From: Jeotgalibacillus sp. ET6
GTDB lineage: Bacteria; Bacillota; Bacilli; Bacillales; Jeotgalibacillaceae
Length of the DNA: 64,000 nt
Direction: 5' to 3'
NCBI RefSeq assembly: GCF_029667115.1
Contig: NZ_JARUIU010000001.1
Location: 620,001 to 684,000 of the forward strand
The translations under genes were made by a program, and so were the position numbers. Positions within the stretch are counted from its first letter, which is position 1, and each line of letters starts with the position of its first letter. Of this stretch, positions 37,690 to 46,834 are shown one piece after another. Below the pieces are notes generated by a model. It made no database searches. It had not been told where the DNA came from and was given only the letters and a program-made list of their open reading frames with translations.

Positions 37690-37870
37690 ATAGCAAGAGG
37701 TGAACGGAACGGAAGGTGGCGACTCCGGCAGGATATGACGGCAAGCTGAGACTTTACTGGGCTTCGCCCTGAAAAGGCTCAGCGCCGTCCCTGCGGAAAG
37801 CGTCCACCTGAAGTGAAGTGAACCGGTCAGCGAGCCTGAGACACGTTTTGTTCCAGGCTCATTTTTTTAG
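37690..37870 (+). repeat. Dispersed repeat copy 1, ending in a terminator hairpin
   Basis: Similar over its whole length to the reverse complement of 48152-48323. Shared blocks are GGCGACTCC, GCAGGA-ATGACGG, TGAGACTTTAC, GAAAGCG and GAGCCTGAGACA. The 3' end forms GAGCCTG/CAGGCTC (37832-37860) followed by seven Ts on the plus strand. No coding frame is conserved. It resembles the GC-rich interspersed elements common in Bacillaceae genomes. Confidence 0.7.
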
Positions 37871-37904
37871 TTAAGATCAACAATAAAATTTACAGAACAA
37901 AAAA

Positions 37905-37937
37905 TAAAAAAGAAACTAGCCAACTTGCGCTAGTTTC
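37905..37937 (-). terminator. Terminator after spoIIIAH
   Basis: GAAACTAGC and its exact complement flank an eight-base loop; TTTTTTATTTTTT follows on the minus strand. It ends the spoIIIA operon. Confidence 0.88.
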
Positions 37938-37947
37938 AGAACCTTTT

Positions 37948-38499
37948 TTATTCTCCTGGCTGAAACTCTACATAAACCATTTTTGACTCTCCAAGTTCTT
38001 TTCTGCCTAATTGAATTAATTCATTGGCAGCTTCTTTTGAGTGACTATTGTCAGGTGATTTTACGGAAATAATGACTCGGTCCTCTTCAGACCGGACAAG
38101 CGCATCCTCATAGCCGAGGCCTTTGATCATCGTTTCAATCATCGCTTCTTTTGTTTCAAGATTTGTCAAATCAGCCATTTCTGTAAAAGCTTCGTTTTTC
38201 TCGTCAGCGGAAAATTCATTTGATGCGACTTTCGTTCTCAATTGATCTTTAAGAGCATTTCGCTGATCCTGCACTTCCATGCGAAGCACCTCAAACATCT
38301 CATCCTCCACTTCTTGGGCTGATACATCTACATCATCTTCAATTACCCATTCTTCTCCATCTTCTCCAAGGACCATATCCGCTGTATCATCCGGCATAAC
38401 CGGAGAAGCCTGGTCTCTTGGGGAAGTCACATAGTATACAGACAGGACTACGACTAAACTAACCATTGTTAACAGCCATACCGTTTGTTTTTTCAGCAT
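37948..38499 (-). CDS. spoIIIAH: Stage III sporulation protein AH
   Basis: A 183-residue mother-cell protein with one N-terminal membrane helix (about 7-25) and an extracellular domain that binds forespore SpoIIQ to build the channel between the two cells. The C-terminal part (about 75-180) fits the YscJ/FliF-like ring-building domain. It is shorter than the B. subtilis protein (about 218), mainly in the linker. Last gene of the eight-gene spoIIIA operon. Confidence 0.93.
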   Translation of the reverse strand: MLKKQTVWLLTMVSLVVVLSVYYVTSPRDQASPVMPDDTADMVLGEDGEEWVIEDDVDVSAQEVEDEMFEVLRMEVQDQRNALKDQLRTKVASNEFSADEKNEAFTEMADLTNLETKEAMIETMIKGLGYEDALVRSEEDRVIISVKSPDNSHSKEAANELIQLGRKELGESKMVYVEFQPGE

Positions 38500-38505
38500 T
38501 ATTCG

Positions 38506-39123
38506 TCACGACTCCTTCTGTTGGGTTGAAACAACTGCCACACGGTGTGTGGAGATATCCAGCACACGGGCAACTGATTCAATTATCCATTTTTTCACCT
38601 TTATGTGATCTGCTCCTTCTGCCACGATCATGACACCCAGAACAGTTGGCTTTTCTACATAACTTAAAATTGGATCTCCATTTTGCCCTTGATTCCCGAG
38701 AACAAGTTCTCGTGTGGATGAGCGCCGATCCATGGAAGATTGTTCATTCTCCCTCTGGTCAGTAGATTGATCCTGCTGAAGCGTTTCGTTTTTTTCATAT
38801 ATTTTTCGTTCACTTGTGGCCAAATTGACCATCACATTTACTTCGTTTGTTCCAAGTGCTTTTTTCAAAATATCTCCAAGTTGTTTTTCAAGGTCCTTTT
38901 CCATGTTTCTTATGGATTCGTCACTTGAAGCTGCATTTTCACTGACAATGTCAGCCGGGTTGGAAGGAAGCTCCTGTTCAGGAGGTTTCGTCCCCTGAAG
39001 CAGCATCATTAATGCGCCTGCTACGATTAAGATCATGACCAGCTGGAATTTTCTATTTGACGTCGGATCTCTGGAGGAAGCAATCCAATCCCTCAGCTTG
39101 TCCCATCCCTTTTTATCTGCCAC
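38506..39123 (-). CDS. spoIIIAG: Stage III sporulation protein AG
   Basis: A 205-residue protein: short cytoplasmic N-terminus, membrane helix (about 26-43, FQLVMILIVAGALMMLLQG), a polar linker, and a ring-building-motif domain that assembles the large SpoIIIAG ring. The inserted region rich in Glu/Gln/Ser (ENEQSSMDRRSS) matches the beta-triangle part of the family. The start is GTG 39123 after GGGAGTGAAACT. Four bases after spoIIIAF. Confidence 0.93.
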   Translation of the reverse strand: MADKKGWDKLRDWIASSRDPTSNRKFQLVMILIVAGALMMLLQGTKPPEQELPSNPADIVSENAASSDESIRNMEKDLEKQLGDILKKALGTNEVNVMVNLATSERKIYEKNETLQQDQSTDQRENEQSSMDRRSSTRELVLGNQGQNGDPILSYVEKPTVLGVMIVAEGADHIKVKKWIIESVARVLDISTHRVAVVSTQQKES

Positions 39124-39127
39124 AGTT

Positions 39128-39661
39128 TCACTCCCCTATATGCGTTAATGTAATGGATTCCACCGGCACTCCCCATTCCTGGGCCAGCAGCAACAGCAAT
39201 TCCTGTTCATTATCAGAAGTAATTTGTGACAAACTGTTCAACTCTACCTCTACCTCCCCCTTGAATTCTTCTATTGACGAATCATTCGGCCAGACAGTCA
39301 CATTTGAAAGCTCGATATTAAACTGCTCCAAAACAATTGGATTGACCTGTTTTGCCAGCTTGTCTGATACCTCACTCCATATGTATGATTGATGTTTGTT
39401 ATTCATGTCATGAATCATTGCCTGACCTTCTTCTTGTTCAGCAGCGATGCTGTCTTCAATTTGTGAAAAGGGAACTGTGACAATTGATTGCTCATTTCGA
39501 AAAAAATAAAACAGCGGCTCTAAAAGTAAAATGAGCAGGAGCCCCCCTAATGCCAGTCGAACAAACGGCCTCCAGGAGTTTGAAGGAATCAGTAAATCTG
39601 ATAACGCCATCAGCACCACTAGTACCAATAGATTAATGACCCATTGATAAACGGCATCCAT
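39128..39661 (-). CDS. spoIIIAF: Stage III sporulation protein AF
   Basis: A 177-residue protein with two N-terminal membrane helices (about 6-24 and 34-52) and a soluble C-terminal domain with ring-building fold predicted for the family. It belongs to the mother-cell feeding-tube complex. ATG 39661 follows AAGGAGTGAAAAGTT. Confidence 0.93.
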   Translation of the reverse strand: MDAVYQWVINLLVLVVLMALSDLLIPSNSWRPFVRLALGGLLLILLLEPLFYFFRNEQSIVTVPFSQIEDSIAAEQEEGQAMIHDMNNKHQSYIWSEVSDKLAKQVNPIVLEQFNIELSNVTVWPNDSSIEEFKGEVEVELNSLSQITSDNEQELLLLLAQEWGVPVESITLTHIGE

Positions 39662-39674
39662 AACTTTTCACTCC

Positions 39675-40844
39675 TTATCGAATCATCAGGGGAATATTGC
39701 TGACAATCATCAGCACGACAATTCCCAGCAAAAACATAATGGATACTAGCACCAGTGCTCCACAGAGATGGAAGAGTCCTTTGCTGACAGCATCAACAGC
39801 TTGTACCATTCCAGGGTGGCCCAAAGGCTCCATAACGACCGCACATATTCTGTACATAAATGCGATAACAAGTATTTTCAATGCTGGAAAAAGCACCATG
39901 ATCCCTAAAACTAATGCACCAGCCAGACCAACCGCGTTTTTAGCCAGAACAGATGAAGCAAGCAGGAGATCCGTTGTGTCTGCTACCACCTTTCCAATGA
40001 ATGGAATAAACTGACCTGCAATGGTTTTAACGGTTTTGGCTCCCACGCCATCTGCTACAGACGTCGTCACTCCCTGAACAGAAAAAATCGACATATAGAT
40101 CATGATAATGACTCCTAAAAGCCAAATTCCCACCTGCCTGCATAAGCCGGCCATTTTTGACGTCTTAAAAGAAATTGAAATGGTGTCTACAATATCAAGA
40201 AGAATGGACAATACAAACAAGGGAACAAGAAAGTATTGCATAAGGTAATGGCTGAATTGAACGATGAAAAGAAGAATCGGGTGGGAAGCAGCCGCTGTCG
40301 TGATGCTGCCCGACAAAGTCAGCATGGCCATATACAAGGGTAATAGAGCATACATAAAATCAGCCATCAGATCGATTGTCTCATTTACATAGGTGACACA
40401 AATCTGGACGCTTTCAATCACAATCATGAGCAGCAGGCCTGTCATTGCTACTGAACTGACAGATGCTACACCACTGGATGAAAAAGATTGCTGAAGTGTC
40501 TGCAGGATCGATCCAATCACTAATAGCAACAGAAGCCAAAAGATAATATGCGCCTGCTCTGCCACCTCGTGAAAAATAAAACGCATAATACCTGAAAACC
40601 ATTCCATGATGGTGCTTTTCGGCTGAAAAACAATGGCAAGCAGGTCATGCTTTGTAAGCGAGGGTAAATATTCACCGTAAACACCGGTCAGCTGATCCCA
40701 AAACCCGAGCCATGCTTCATGATCCTGACCTTCAAGCTGCTCATTTACCTGCTCGTTAACTTGTTCATTTACTTGTTCATTTAGATCTGGAGATGGATTT
40801 GTTTGTTGGTTGATACCAGGCTGAGCGCTCATGAAGCTGTTCAT
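39675..40844 (-). CDS. spoIIIAE: Stage III sporulation protein AE (no signal peptide, Asn-Glu-Gln-Val repeats)
   Basis: A 389-residue polytopic membrane protein with about six to eight hydrophobic segments from residue 95 to the C-terminus, matching the SpoIIIAE permease-like core (MTGLLLMIVIESVQICVTY, LPLYMAMLTLSGSITTAAA). B. subtilis SpoIIIAE begins with a cleavable signal sequence; here the first 90 residues are hydrophilic and carry four tandem NEQV/NEQL repeats (22-37). spoIIIAD ends four bases upstream of the ATG, so no signal sequence can be encoded upstream in this frame. An alternative start is the Met at residue 5. Confidence 0.93.
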   Translation of the reverse strand: MNSFMSAQPGINQQTNPSPDLNEQVNEQVNEQVNEQLEGQDHEAWLGFWDQLTGVYGEYLPSLTKHDLLAIVFQPKSTIMEWFSGIMRFIFHEVAEQAHIIFWLLLLLVIGSILQTLQQSFSSSGVASVSSVAMTGLLLMIVIESVQICVTYVNETIDLMADFMYALLPLYMAMLTLSGSITTAAASHPILLFIVQFSHYLMQYFLVPLFVLSILLDIVDTISISFKTSKMAGLCRQVGIWLLGVIIMIYMSIFSVQGVTTSVADGVGAKTVKTIAGQFIPFIGKVVADTTDLLLASSVLAKNAVGLAGALVLGIMVLFPALKILVIAFMYRICAVVMEPLGHPGMVQAVDAVSKGLFHLCGALVLVSIMFLLGIVVLMIVSNIPLMIR

Positions 40845-40848
40845 CCTC

Positions 40849-41247
40849 TCATTGTGCTCCGGGCAATAATGTCAGCATTCTTTGAAGCAATTCATAAAAG
40901 ATGGGCAGCGCAATCATTAGAATAAATATTTTCCCGGTCCACTCCACGATGGTTGCGAGCAGCTGCTGACCGGCACCCTTTAAAAGATGAGCACTTGTTT
41001 CTGAAATAAAGGCGATCATTAAAACTTTAATGAGTGTCGATATATATAAATCCATTTGAGGCAAGTAAGCTGAAAAGCGCTGCACCATTCCAAGCACCAG
41101 CTGAATGGAAAAAAATAACTGGGTCAACAGCATGGTAGCAGCGCACAAGGATAAAAGCATCGAGATGGCTGGGGATTTCTCTTTTAACATAAGCGACATA
41201 AAACCAGCTAAAAAACAAATTCCGATTGTTCTCAGCAGCTCATCCAT
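40849..41247 (-). CDS. spoIIIAD: Stage III sporulation protein AD
   Basis: A 132-residue protein with four membrane helices and no large soluble part. The sequence PAISMLLSLCAATMLLTQLF and KVLMIAFISETSAHLLKGAGQQLLA are family-typical. With SpoIIIAC and SpoIIIAE it forms the membrane base of the channel. ATG follows TAGGAGAATCCG. Confidence 0.94.
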   Translation of the reverse strand: MDELLRTIGICFLAGFMSLMLKEKSPAISMLLSLCAATMLLTQLFFSIQLVLGMVQRFSAYLPQMDLYISTLIKVLMIAFISETSAHLLKGAGQQLLATIVEWTGKIFILMIALPIFYELLQRMLTLLPGAQ

Positions 41248-41256
41248 CGGATTCTC

Positions 41257-41463
41257 CTATTCATAAAACATAAAAACGGAACGAATAGTGGTAAAGAAAG
41301 AATCCAACGCCTGAAGTACAATAAAGAGAACATATAAAAACCCCGCAAAAGCCAGCCACTGTGCAAAGTCCTTTTTTCCAACCTGGTCTAACACTGTGTA
41401 TAGAAGCGCAACTACTAGTCCTACTCCTGCGATTTTAAATAACGTATCAATGTCTATTGCCAT
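41257..41463 (-). CDS. spoIIIAC: Stage III sporulation protein AC
   Basis: A 68-residue protein with two membrane helices (about 9-27 and 35-60) and the conserved IDTLFKIAGVGLVVALLYTVL start. Part of the same mother-cell complex. It is related in sequence to SpoIIIAD. ATG follows GGAGCGATATCT. Confidence 0.94.
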   Translation of the reverse strand: MAIDIDTLFKIAGVGLVVALLYTVLDQVGKKDFAQWLAFAGFLYVLFIVLQALDSFFTTIRSVFMFYE

Positions 41464-41480
41464 AGATATCGCTCCTATCT

Positions 41481-41996
41481 TTAACTAAGAAGCAAAACAA
41501 TTAAAATGCCTCCCATTACCCCTAAAGCTTTGTAGACTTTTCCCATTTGAACAGCCCTGCTTCTCGCTTCCTGATGGCAGCTTCTTAGCATATCAATGAT
41601 GAAGCTTAATTCCTTATCGATTGATTGACGGTCATATGGCTTGATCGCTTCTCCAATGCGCATCAGCCATTCCAGATCTTCAGGCAATAAATTTGATACA
41701 GGCTTATAAGCATCCACCGCTTTTGTCCAAGCGTCATTTAAAAGAGATTGATTTTTAGTTAATTGCTCTTGGAATAAGCCAAAAAGCACTGCAACTTCAC
41801 CCTTGCGCTGCATTTGTGTACGAATAATCTCCAAAATGGGTGTTTGTCTTTTAACAATTTCGTTTTGCATCCAGGTAAGGGCTTGGGCAAATTCGACTAA
41901 TGCAAGCTGTCTTTTGTGAAGTTGATTGGACCTTCTGAAACCCTCAAGACTGGATCCTGCAACAATCAGAAGTGCTCCTATCCAGTGAATCGTCAT
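41481..41996 (-). CDS. spoIIIAB: Stage III sporulation protein AB
   Basis: A 171-residue protein with hydrophobic segments at both ends and a helical cytoplasmic middle (QLHKRQLALVEFAQALTWMQNEI), comparable to type II secretion GspF-like platform proteins. It overlaps the end of spoIIIAA by four bases. Needed for engulfed-forespore gene expression. Confidence 0.93.
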   Translation of the reverse strand: MTIHWIGALLIVAGSSLEGFRRSNQLHKRQLALVEFAQALTWMQNEIVKRQTPILEIIRTQMQRKGEVAVLFGLFQEQLTKNQSLLNDAWTKAVDAYKPVSNLLPEDLEWLMRIGEAIKPYDRQSIDKELSFIIDMLRSCHQEARSRAVQMGKVYKALGVMGGILIVLLLS

Positions 41997-42904
41997 GGTT
42001 TTCTTTCTGAAAAAATGATTTTTCTGCCGTTTTTAAATAAGGTATATCCTGTTTGATTGCAGTGAATATAATGATGAATTTCAGATTTTAACAGCTTGTC
42101 CATGATTGCCCGTTTTTGTAATTCTTCAATTGAATTGGCGTGGGCGGTCATAATCATCGATACACCTGTATACATCGCATCCATGATGGCATAAATATCA
42201 CGTTCATGACCTATTTCATCCACAATCATAACTTCAGGACTCATTGACCGGATCATCATGGTCATCCCTTCTAATTTAGGGCACCGATCTAAAACATCTA
42301 TTTTTGTGCCGAACGTAAGCTGAGGAACTCCATGGTGACAAGCAGCAATTTCAGATCTCTCATCGACAATCGAAATTTTTTTTGAACGATCTTCACACCC
42401 TTGATGATGGAGCGAAATATATCTTGCAAAATCCCTTAACAGCGTCGTTTTCCCGCTTTTTGGAGGGCCGATAAGCAAGCAGTGCTGCCACCGCCTGGCA
42501 ATAGGATCCCATAGCTCGTCCATAAAAGGATCTGCACAGCCGATCTGCTCAGACGCAATCCGGATAGCAAAAGATGAAATCGATTGAATTGCTTTGACTC
42601 TTCCCTCCTCAAGAGTTACTTTTCCGGCAATTCCAACCCGATGGCCGCCTTCAATCGTCACATATCCCTTTTTCATTTCTTCTTCCAGAGAATAAAAGGA
42701 GTGCTGAGAAATCTTTTCTGCAATATGCTGACGGTCGTTTTGTGATGGAACGTAGTCTAAATCCACCGTTCCATGATGGCTTTCAATTTGCACAGGCCGT
42801 CCAATCCGGATTCTGATTTCTTCTACTCCGGCTAGCGAAACTGTAAAGCTTTCAATCAGTAAATGCTGCAGTCTTTCCGGAAATAAAAAAAGAATCGTAT
42901 GCAT
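41993..42904 (-). CDS. spoIIIAA: Stage III sporulation protein AA, ATPase
   Basis: A 303-residue secretion-type ATPase, thought to power the mother cell-forespore channel. It has Walker A GPPKSGKTT, the Walker-B-like EVMIVDEIGHERD and VGIAGKVTLEEGRVKAI in the N-terminal domain. The start MHTILFLFPERLQ at 42904 has AAGGGTG eight bases upstream and matches family length; the longer frame opens at 42931. First gene of the operon, which in the mother cell is under sigma-E; a promoter could not be assigned with confidence. Confidence 0.94.
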   Translation of the reverse strand: MHTILFLFPERLQHLLIESFTVSLAGVEEIRIRIGRPVQIESHHGTVDLDYVPSQNDRQHIAEKISQHSFYSLEEEMKKGYVTIEGGHRVGIAGKVTLEEGRVKAIQSISSFAIRIASEQIGCADPFMDELWDPIARRWQHCLLIGPPKSGKTTLLRDFARYISLHHQGCEDRSKKISIVDERSEIAACHHGVPQLTFGTKIDVLDRCPKLEGMTMMIRSMSPEVMIVDEIGHERDIYAIMDAMYTGVSMIMTAHANSIEELQKRAIMDKLLKSEIHHYIHCNQTGYTLFKNGRKIIFSERKP

Positions 42905-42970
42905 TCCATCAACACCCTTGCAATTTATCATTGTGGTTTATCCTATTGGCTGAGTTCATGTTTTATGACA

Positions 42971-43040
42971 TAAAAAAAACGCTGGGACAAAAGTGTCTCA
43001 GCCTCATAAAAAAGCTGCAGGGAATAATCCCTGCAGCTTT
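42971..43040 (-). terminator. Tandem terminators after efp
   Basis: Two hairpins lie in series: AAAGCTGCAGGGA with its exact complement (43011-43040), then GCTGAGACA/TGTCCCAGC (42981-43002) followed by eight Ts. The second resembles the hairpin that ends the dispersed repeat. Confidence 0.88.
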
Positions 43041-43050
43041 AAATCATTTG

Positions 43051-43611
43051 TTATTGAGCTCTAGATACATATGTGGAATCAGTGGTATTAATGATTAACA
43101 CGTCATCTTCATTAATAAAAAATGGCACGTTGACAGTCAGTCCTGTTTCGACTGTTGCAGGCTTGGAGCCTCCGCTCGATGTGTCCCCTTTGATCCCCGG
43201 CTCGGTTGCTATTACTTTTAACTCAACCGTGTTAGGCAGTTCAACACCTAATGTTTCCGTTTGATACATCATGATTTGTACTTCCATATTCTCTTTTAAA
43301 AACTTCAGTTCATACTCAATTTGGCTGGCAGGGATTTCAATTTGATCATAGGTTTCGTTATCCATGAATACATGCATATCGCCATTTGCATACAGATACT
43401 GCATTTTACGATTATCTATTTGCGCTTTTGCTACTTTTTCTCCCGCTCTGAAGGTTTTTTCCTGAATAGCTCCCGTCCGGAGATTGCGAAGTTTAGAACG
43501 GACAAATGCCGCTCCTTTTCCCGGTTTCACATGTTGAAAGTCAATAACTCTCCAAATTGAATTGTCTACTTCCACCGTCAAGCCTGTTTTAAAATCATTA
43601 ACTGAAATCAT
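43051..43611 (-). CDS. efp: Translation elongation factor P
   Basis: EF-P, 186 residues, relieves ribosome stalling on polyproline. Three beta-barrel domains fit the length; the exposed loop [10 protein letters not shown] carries Lys32, the residue modified in B. subtilis EF-P. Of the two adjacent ATGs the second (43611) has the better spacing to AGGAGG. In B. subtilis yqhV lies between efp and spoIIIAA; here it is missing and tandem terminators stand in its place. Confidence 0.96.
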   Translation of the reverse strand: MISVNDFKTGLTVEVDNSIWRVIDFQHVKPGKGAAFVRSKLRNLRTGAIQEKTFRAGEKVAKAQIDNRKMQYLYANGDMHVFMDNETYDQIEIPASQIEYELKFLKENMEVQIMMYQTETLGVELPNTVELKVIATEPGIKGDTSSGGSKPATVETGLTVNVPFFINEDDVLIINTTDSTYVSRAQ

Positions 43612-43634
43612 CATAATCCTCCTATTACTTGACC

Positions 43635-44696
43635 CTATAAAATAATTAAATCCTTTGTTGAGTGAGTCAAGGTTTCATTTCCGTTTTTTGTAATAACTGT
43701 ATCATCTTCTATTCGAACACCGCCTAGATCGGCGATGTAGATACCCGGTTCCACTGTGACAACCATATTCTCAAGAAGTTCTATGTCTGATCTTGAGGAA
43801 AGTCCCGGCCCTTCATGTACTTCCAATCCAATGCCATGTCCGAGAGAATGACCGAAATATTCACCATAGCCCTTGGAGGAAATATAATCCCTGGCAATAG
43901 CATCCGCTTCTTTTCCAGTTAAACCGGGTCTTATTTTCTCCATCGCAAGCAGCTGCGCATCAAGTGTTACCTGATAAATTTCTTTCAGCTGGTCACTTGG
44001 CTGTCCTAATGCAACTGTCCGTGTGATATCAGAAACATACCCTTTATGAAGAGCGCCGAAATCCATCGTAATGAATTCCCCGCTTTGAATAACCTTGTCG
44101 CTTGCAACCCCGTGTGGAAGTGCAGAGCGTTCACCCGAAGCAACAATAATATCAAAAGAAGAGGATTGCGCACCAGCATTCCTCATAAAAAACTCAAGTT
44201 CATTCGATACTTCAAGTTCTGTTTTTCCAGGCTGTATAAAGTCAAGGATATGTTTGAATGCAGCATCCGCGATGTCGGCTGCTTCCTTTAATATCTTAAT
44301 CTCTGAATCTGTCTTAATCAAGCGCAACTTTTCAATGACCCCGGATACAGGCACCAATTGGGTCTGTACGGCTTCTTCATATTGCTTAAATGTACCGAAT
44401 ACCACGTGATCCTGCTCAAATCCGAGACGCTTTATACCAAGCTTTTCCACCTGAGAAGCTACTTCCTGATGGATGGGGCCCTTATGCTGGACGATTGTAA
44501 ATTCCTTTGCCTGATCCGCTGCCTGCTCAGTGTATCTGAAATCAGTGATAAACACCGCTTCTTCCTGAGAAATAACAGCGATTCCTGCTGAACCGGTAAA
44601 ATTGGATATGTACTTTCGATTGTATGAGCTTGTGATCATTAAACCATCAAGATCGTGCTTAAGCATTTGTTTTCTTAGTTGTTCTACTTTACTCAT
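43635..44696 (-). CDS. papA: Xaa-Pro aminopeptidase (M24 family, YqhT)
   Basis: A 353-residue metallopeptidase with an N-terminal creatinase-like domain and a pita-bread catalytic domain. Metal ligands are visible in [19 protein letters not shown], the His in [14 protein letters not shown], and Glu residues in VTVEPGIYI and [10 protein letters not shown]. It removes N-terminal residues preceding proline. Overlaps the aroQ stop by four bases, so the two are probably coupled, and efp follows 20 bases on. Confidence 0.93.
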   Translation of the reverse strand: MSKVEQLRKQMLKHDLDGLMITSSYNRKYISNFTGSAGIAVISQEEAVFITDFRYTEQAADQAKEFTIVQHKGPIHQEVASQVEKLGIKRLGFEQDHVVFGTFKQYEEAVQTQLVPVSGVIEKLRLIKTDSEIKILKEAADIADAAFKHILDFIQPGKTELEVSNELEFFMRNAGAQSSSFDIIVASGERSALPHGVASDKVIQSGEFITMDFGALHKGYVSDITRTVALGQPSDQLKEIYQVTLDAQLLAMEKIRPGLTGKEADAIARDYISSKGYGEYFGHSLGHGIGLEVHEGPGLSSRSDIELLENMVVTVEPGIYIADLGGVRIEDDTVITKNGNETLTHSTKDLIIL

Positions 44697-45142
44697 TCTT
44701 TTACTTCCCCCTTGTTTAGTTTCAATAAGGCGCTGAATGCAAGTTCATAACCCAGGACTCCCAAGCCTACAATCTGTCCGATGGTAACGGCAGACAAAAC
44801 AGATGTATGCCGAAACGCTTCCCGTTCGTGAATGTTGGATATATGTACTTCTATTACGGGTATATCTACTGATGAGATTGCATCCCGAAGTGCGTAACTG
44901 GTATGGGAGTAAGCCCCTGGATTAAAGATGATCCCCTCAAGCCCGTCATCCGCTGCAAGATGTATGGCATCAATCAGCTCCCCTTCATGATTGGACTGTT
45001 TCGCCTGCAGTTCTGTATGGTTCTCTCCTGCGATTTGCTGCAGCTTTTTCTCGATATCATGTAAAGCAGCAGAACCATAAATATCCGGCTCCCTTACACC
45101 CAGCCGGTTAAGATTGGGTCCATTCAACAATAAATACGCCAT
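44693..45142 (-). CDS. aroQ: Type II 3-dehydroquinate dehydratase
   Basis: A 149-residue dodecameric-type dehydroquinase of the shikimate pathway. The N-terminal LLLNGPNLNRLGVREPDIYG loop carries the catalytic Arg and Tyr; FNPGAYSHTSYALRDAI and EVHISNIHEREAFRHTS complete the active site. aroK, another shikimate gene, lies about 15 kb away in this window. Confidence 0.95.
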   Translation of the reverse strand: MAYLLLNGPNLNRLGVREPDIYGSAALHDIEKKLQQIAGENHTELQAKQSNHEGELIDAIHLAADDGLEGIIFNPGAYSHTSYALRDAISSVDIPVIEVHISNIHEREAFRHTSVLSAVTIGQIVGLGVLGYELAFSALLKLNKGEVKE

Positions 45143-45206
45143 TATGAAGCCACCTTTTTTGCAATGTCATCTAGCTAAGTGTATCATAATGATCCAAATT
45201 GTCCCA

Positions 45207-45683
45207 CTACTTGGTGCTGTCCTCTTCCTCTGTATAAGGCTCATCGTAGGAGATGGAAAAACCGACAAATGCACCGTGTAAAATAAATAGGCAGCAAAAT
45301 GAAATAATGGAATGGTGTTTTAGATCAGTGACATCAGGACCCATATCCATCCACCATCCGAAAAAGAGAAAAATAACAGCAAAGAGTATGACATTTATAA
45401 AAATTCCCGGCCACATGGTATCCGATTTTTTGATGGTCCATTGATAAAGCAATGCCCATATAATAGAGAGAATGCAGATCATCACCCACCATAATATGTG
45501 GGGTACAATTCCTTCTTGCCAAGCCGGAGCCAAAAATTCCCATGTAGGCATCAATGAATTTTTGGGAATAAAATGAAAGAAAAGGAATCCTTCATAAAAT
45601 AAGCTGAAAAATAATCCGCCTGTCAAACCGATCGCAATTGTGAGCGGAGTTCGTTTTATAGTAGGCAATTCAACATTGGACAT
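45207..45683 (-). CDS. yqhR: YqhR family membrane protein
   Basis: A 158-residue protein with four membrane helices and short loops, of the uncharacterised YqhR family. The ATG at 45683 has GGGTG eight bases upstream and is preferred to the one at 45719. The C-terminus is acidic (DEPYTEEEDSTK). Divergent from yqhQ. Function unknown. Confidence 0.82.
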   Translation of the reverse strand: MSNVELPTIKRTPLTIAIGLTGGLFFSLFYEGFLFFHFIPKNSLMPTWEFLAPAWQEGIVPHILWWVMICILSIIWALLYQWTIKKSDTMWPGIFINVILFAVIFLFFGWWMDMGPDVTDLKHHSIISFCCLFILHGAFVGFSISYDEPYTEEEDSTK

Positions 45684-45847
45684 ACATCGTTCACCCTTTT
45701 TTCTTTTCAGTATGTCCATTGAAGGTCCATTTTTAACCGACAGAATGGAATAAAAATTCTTTCATCTAGTAGGAATGCCTTTTTTTTAGTAAACTAAAGA
45801 TACCTTTATTTACGAAGGAATGTAAAACAGTAGGTTGGTGCATGTAA

Positions 45848-46795
45848 ATGAGTAATCAGAAAAAACCGGCATATGGCGGTCAGGCAGTAGTTGAGGGTGT
45901 CATGTTTGGCGGCCGTCATCACACGGTTACCGCAATACGCCGAAAAGACGAAACGATTGAATACTTTCATCTTCCACGCAAAACCAAACCATCTTTTCAA
46001 AAAATGAAGAAAATTCCGTTCTTAAGAGGAATCATTGCCTTAATTGAATCGAGTGCCAATGGCACGCAGCATCTGAATTTTTCAAGCGAGCGTTTCGATG
46101 TTTTGCCTGAAGAAGACGAAAAGGTGCAAAAAGAACAGAAATCCTCCAAACTTGAAATGATATTTGGCATTGCTGCAATTGGTGTTTTGTCCTTCCTTTT
46201 TGGAAAATTTATTTTTACATTAGTTCCTCTGTTTTTGGCCGCTTCACTCGACTTTGTTATTTCAGGCCGAACAGGCCAGGTTATATTGGAAAGTGTTTTT
46301 AAAGTGATCCTTCTTCTATTGTATATTTACTTTATTTCGATGACCCCCTTGATTAAAAGAGTGTTTCAGTACCATGGTGCAGAGCATAAAGTAATTAATA
46401 CTTTTGAAAATGGTCTTCCCCTGACAGTAGAAAATGTTCAATCACAATCCAGACTTCACTACAGATGCGGTTCAAGCTTCATTTTGTTCACTGTTATCGT
46501 AGGTATGTTTGTTTACTTGCTTGTACCGCATGATCCGCTGATTGTAAGAATTCTCAATCGAATTGCCTTAATTCCGGTCGTACTGGGAATTTCTTTTGAA
46601 GTTCTTCAGTTAACGAATAAAGTCCGCTCCATTCCAGTACTGAGGTTTTTAGGCTACCCGGGACTGTGGCTCCAGCTGCTGACAACAAAGGAACCGAAAG
46701 ATGATCAGGTTGAAGTGGCCATTGCCTCGTTTAACCGGATGATGGAACTGGAGAAAGAGTCAGAATCAGGTTTAAAAAAAGCGGCACTTGTCTAA
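45848..46795 (+). CDS. yqhQ: DUF1385 membrane protein YqhQ
   Basis: A 315-residue protein. The N-terminal AYGGQAVVEGVMFGG and the central YHGAEHKVINTFENG are the hallmark DUF1385 motifs, with several membrane helices around residues 95-130, 140-175 and 210-260. His/Glu-rich motifs suggest a metal site, but the biochemical function is not known. Followed 30 bases on by yqhP, likely cotranscribed. Confidence 0.9.
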   Translation: MSNQKKPAYGGQAVVEGVMFGGRHHTVTAIRRKDETIEYFHLPRKTKPSFQKMKKIPFLRGIIALIESSANGTQHLNFSSERFDVLPEEDEKVQKEQKSSKLEMIFGIAAIGVLSFLFGKFIFTLVPLFLAASLDFVISGRTGQVILESVFKVILLLLYIYFISMTPLIKRVFQYHGAEHKVINTFENGLPLTVENVQSQSRLHYRCGSSFILFTVIVGMFVYLLVPHDPLIVRILNRIALIPVVLGISFEVLQLTNKVRSIPVLRFLGYPGLWLQLLTTKEPKDDQVEVAIASFNRMMELEKESESGLKKAALV

Positions 46796-46834
46796 ACTAA
46801 AAAGTAAAGGTTTGTTTTATGGGAGGTGGCTAGT

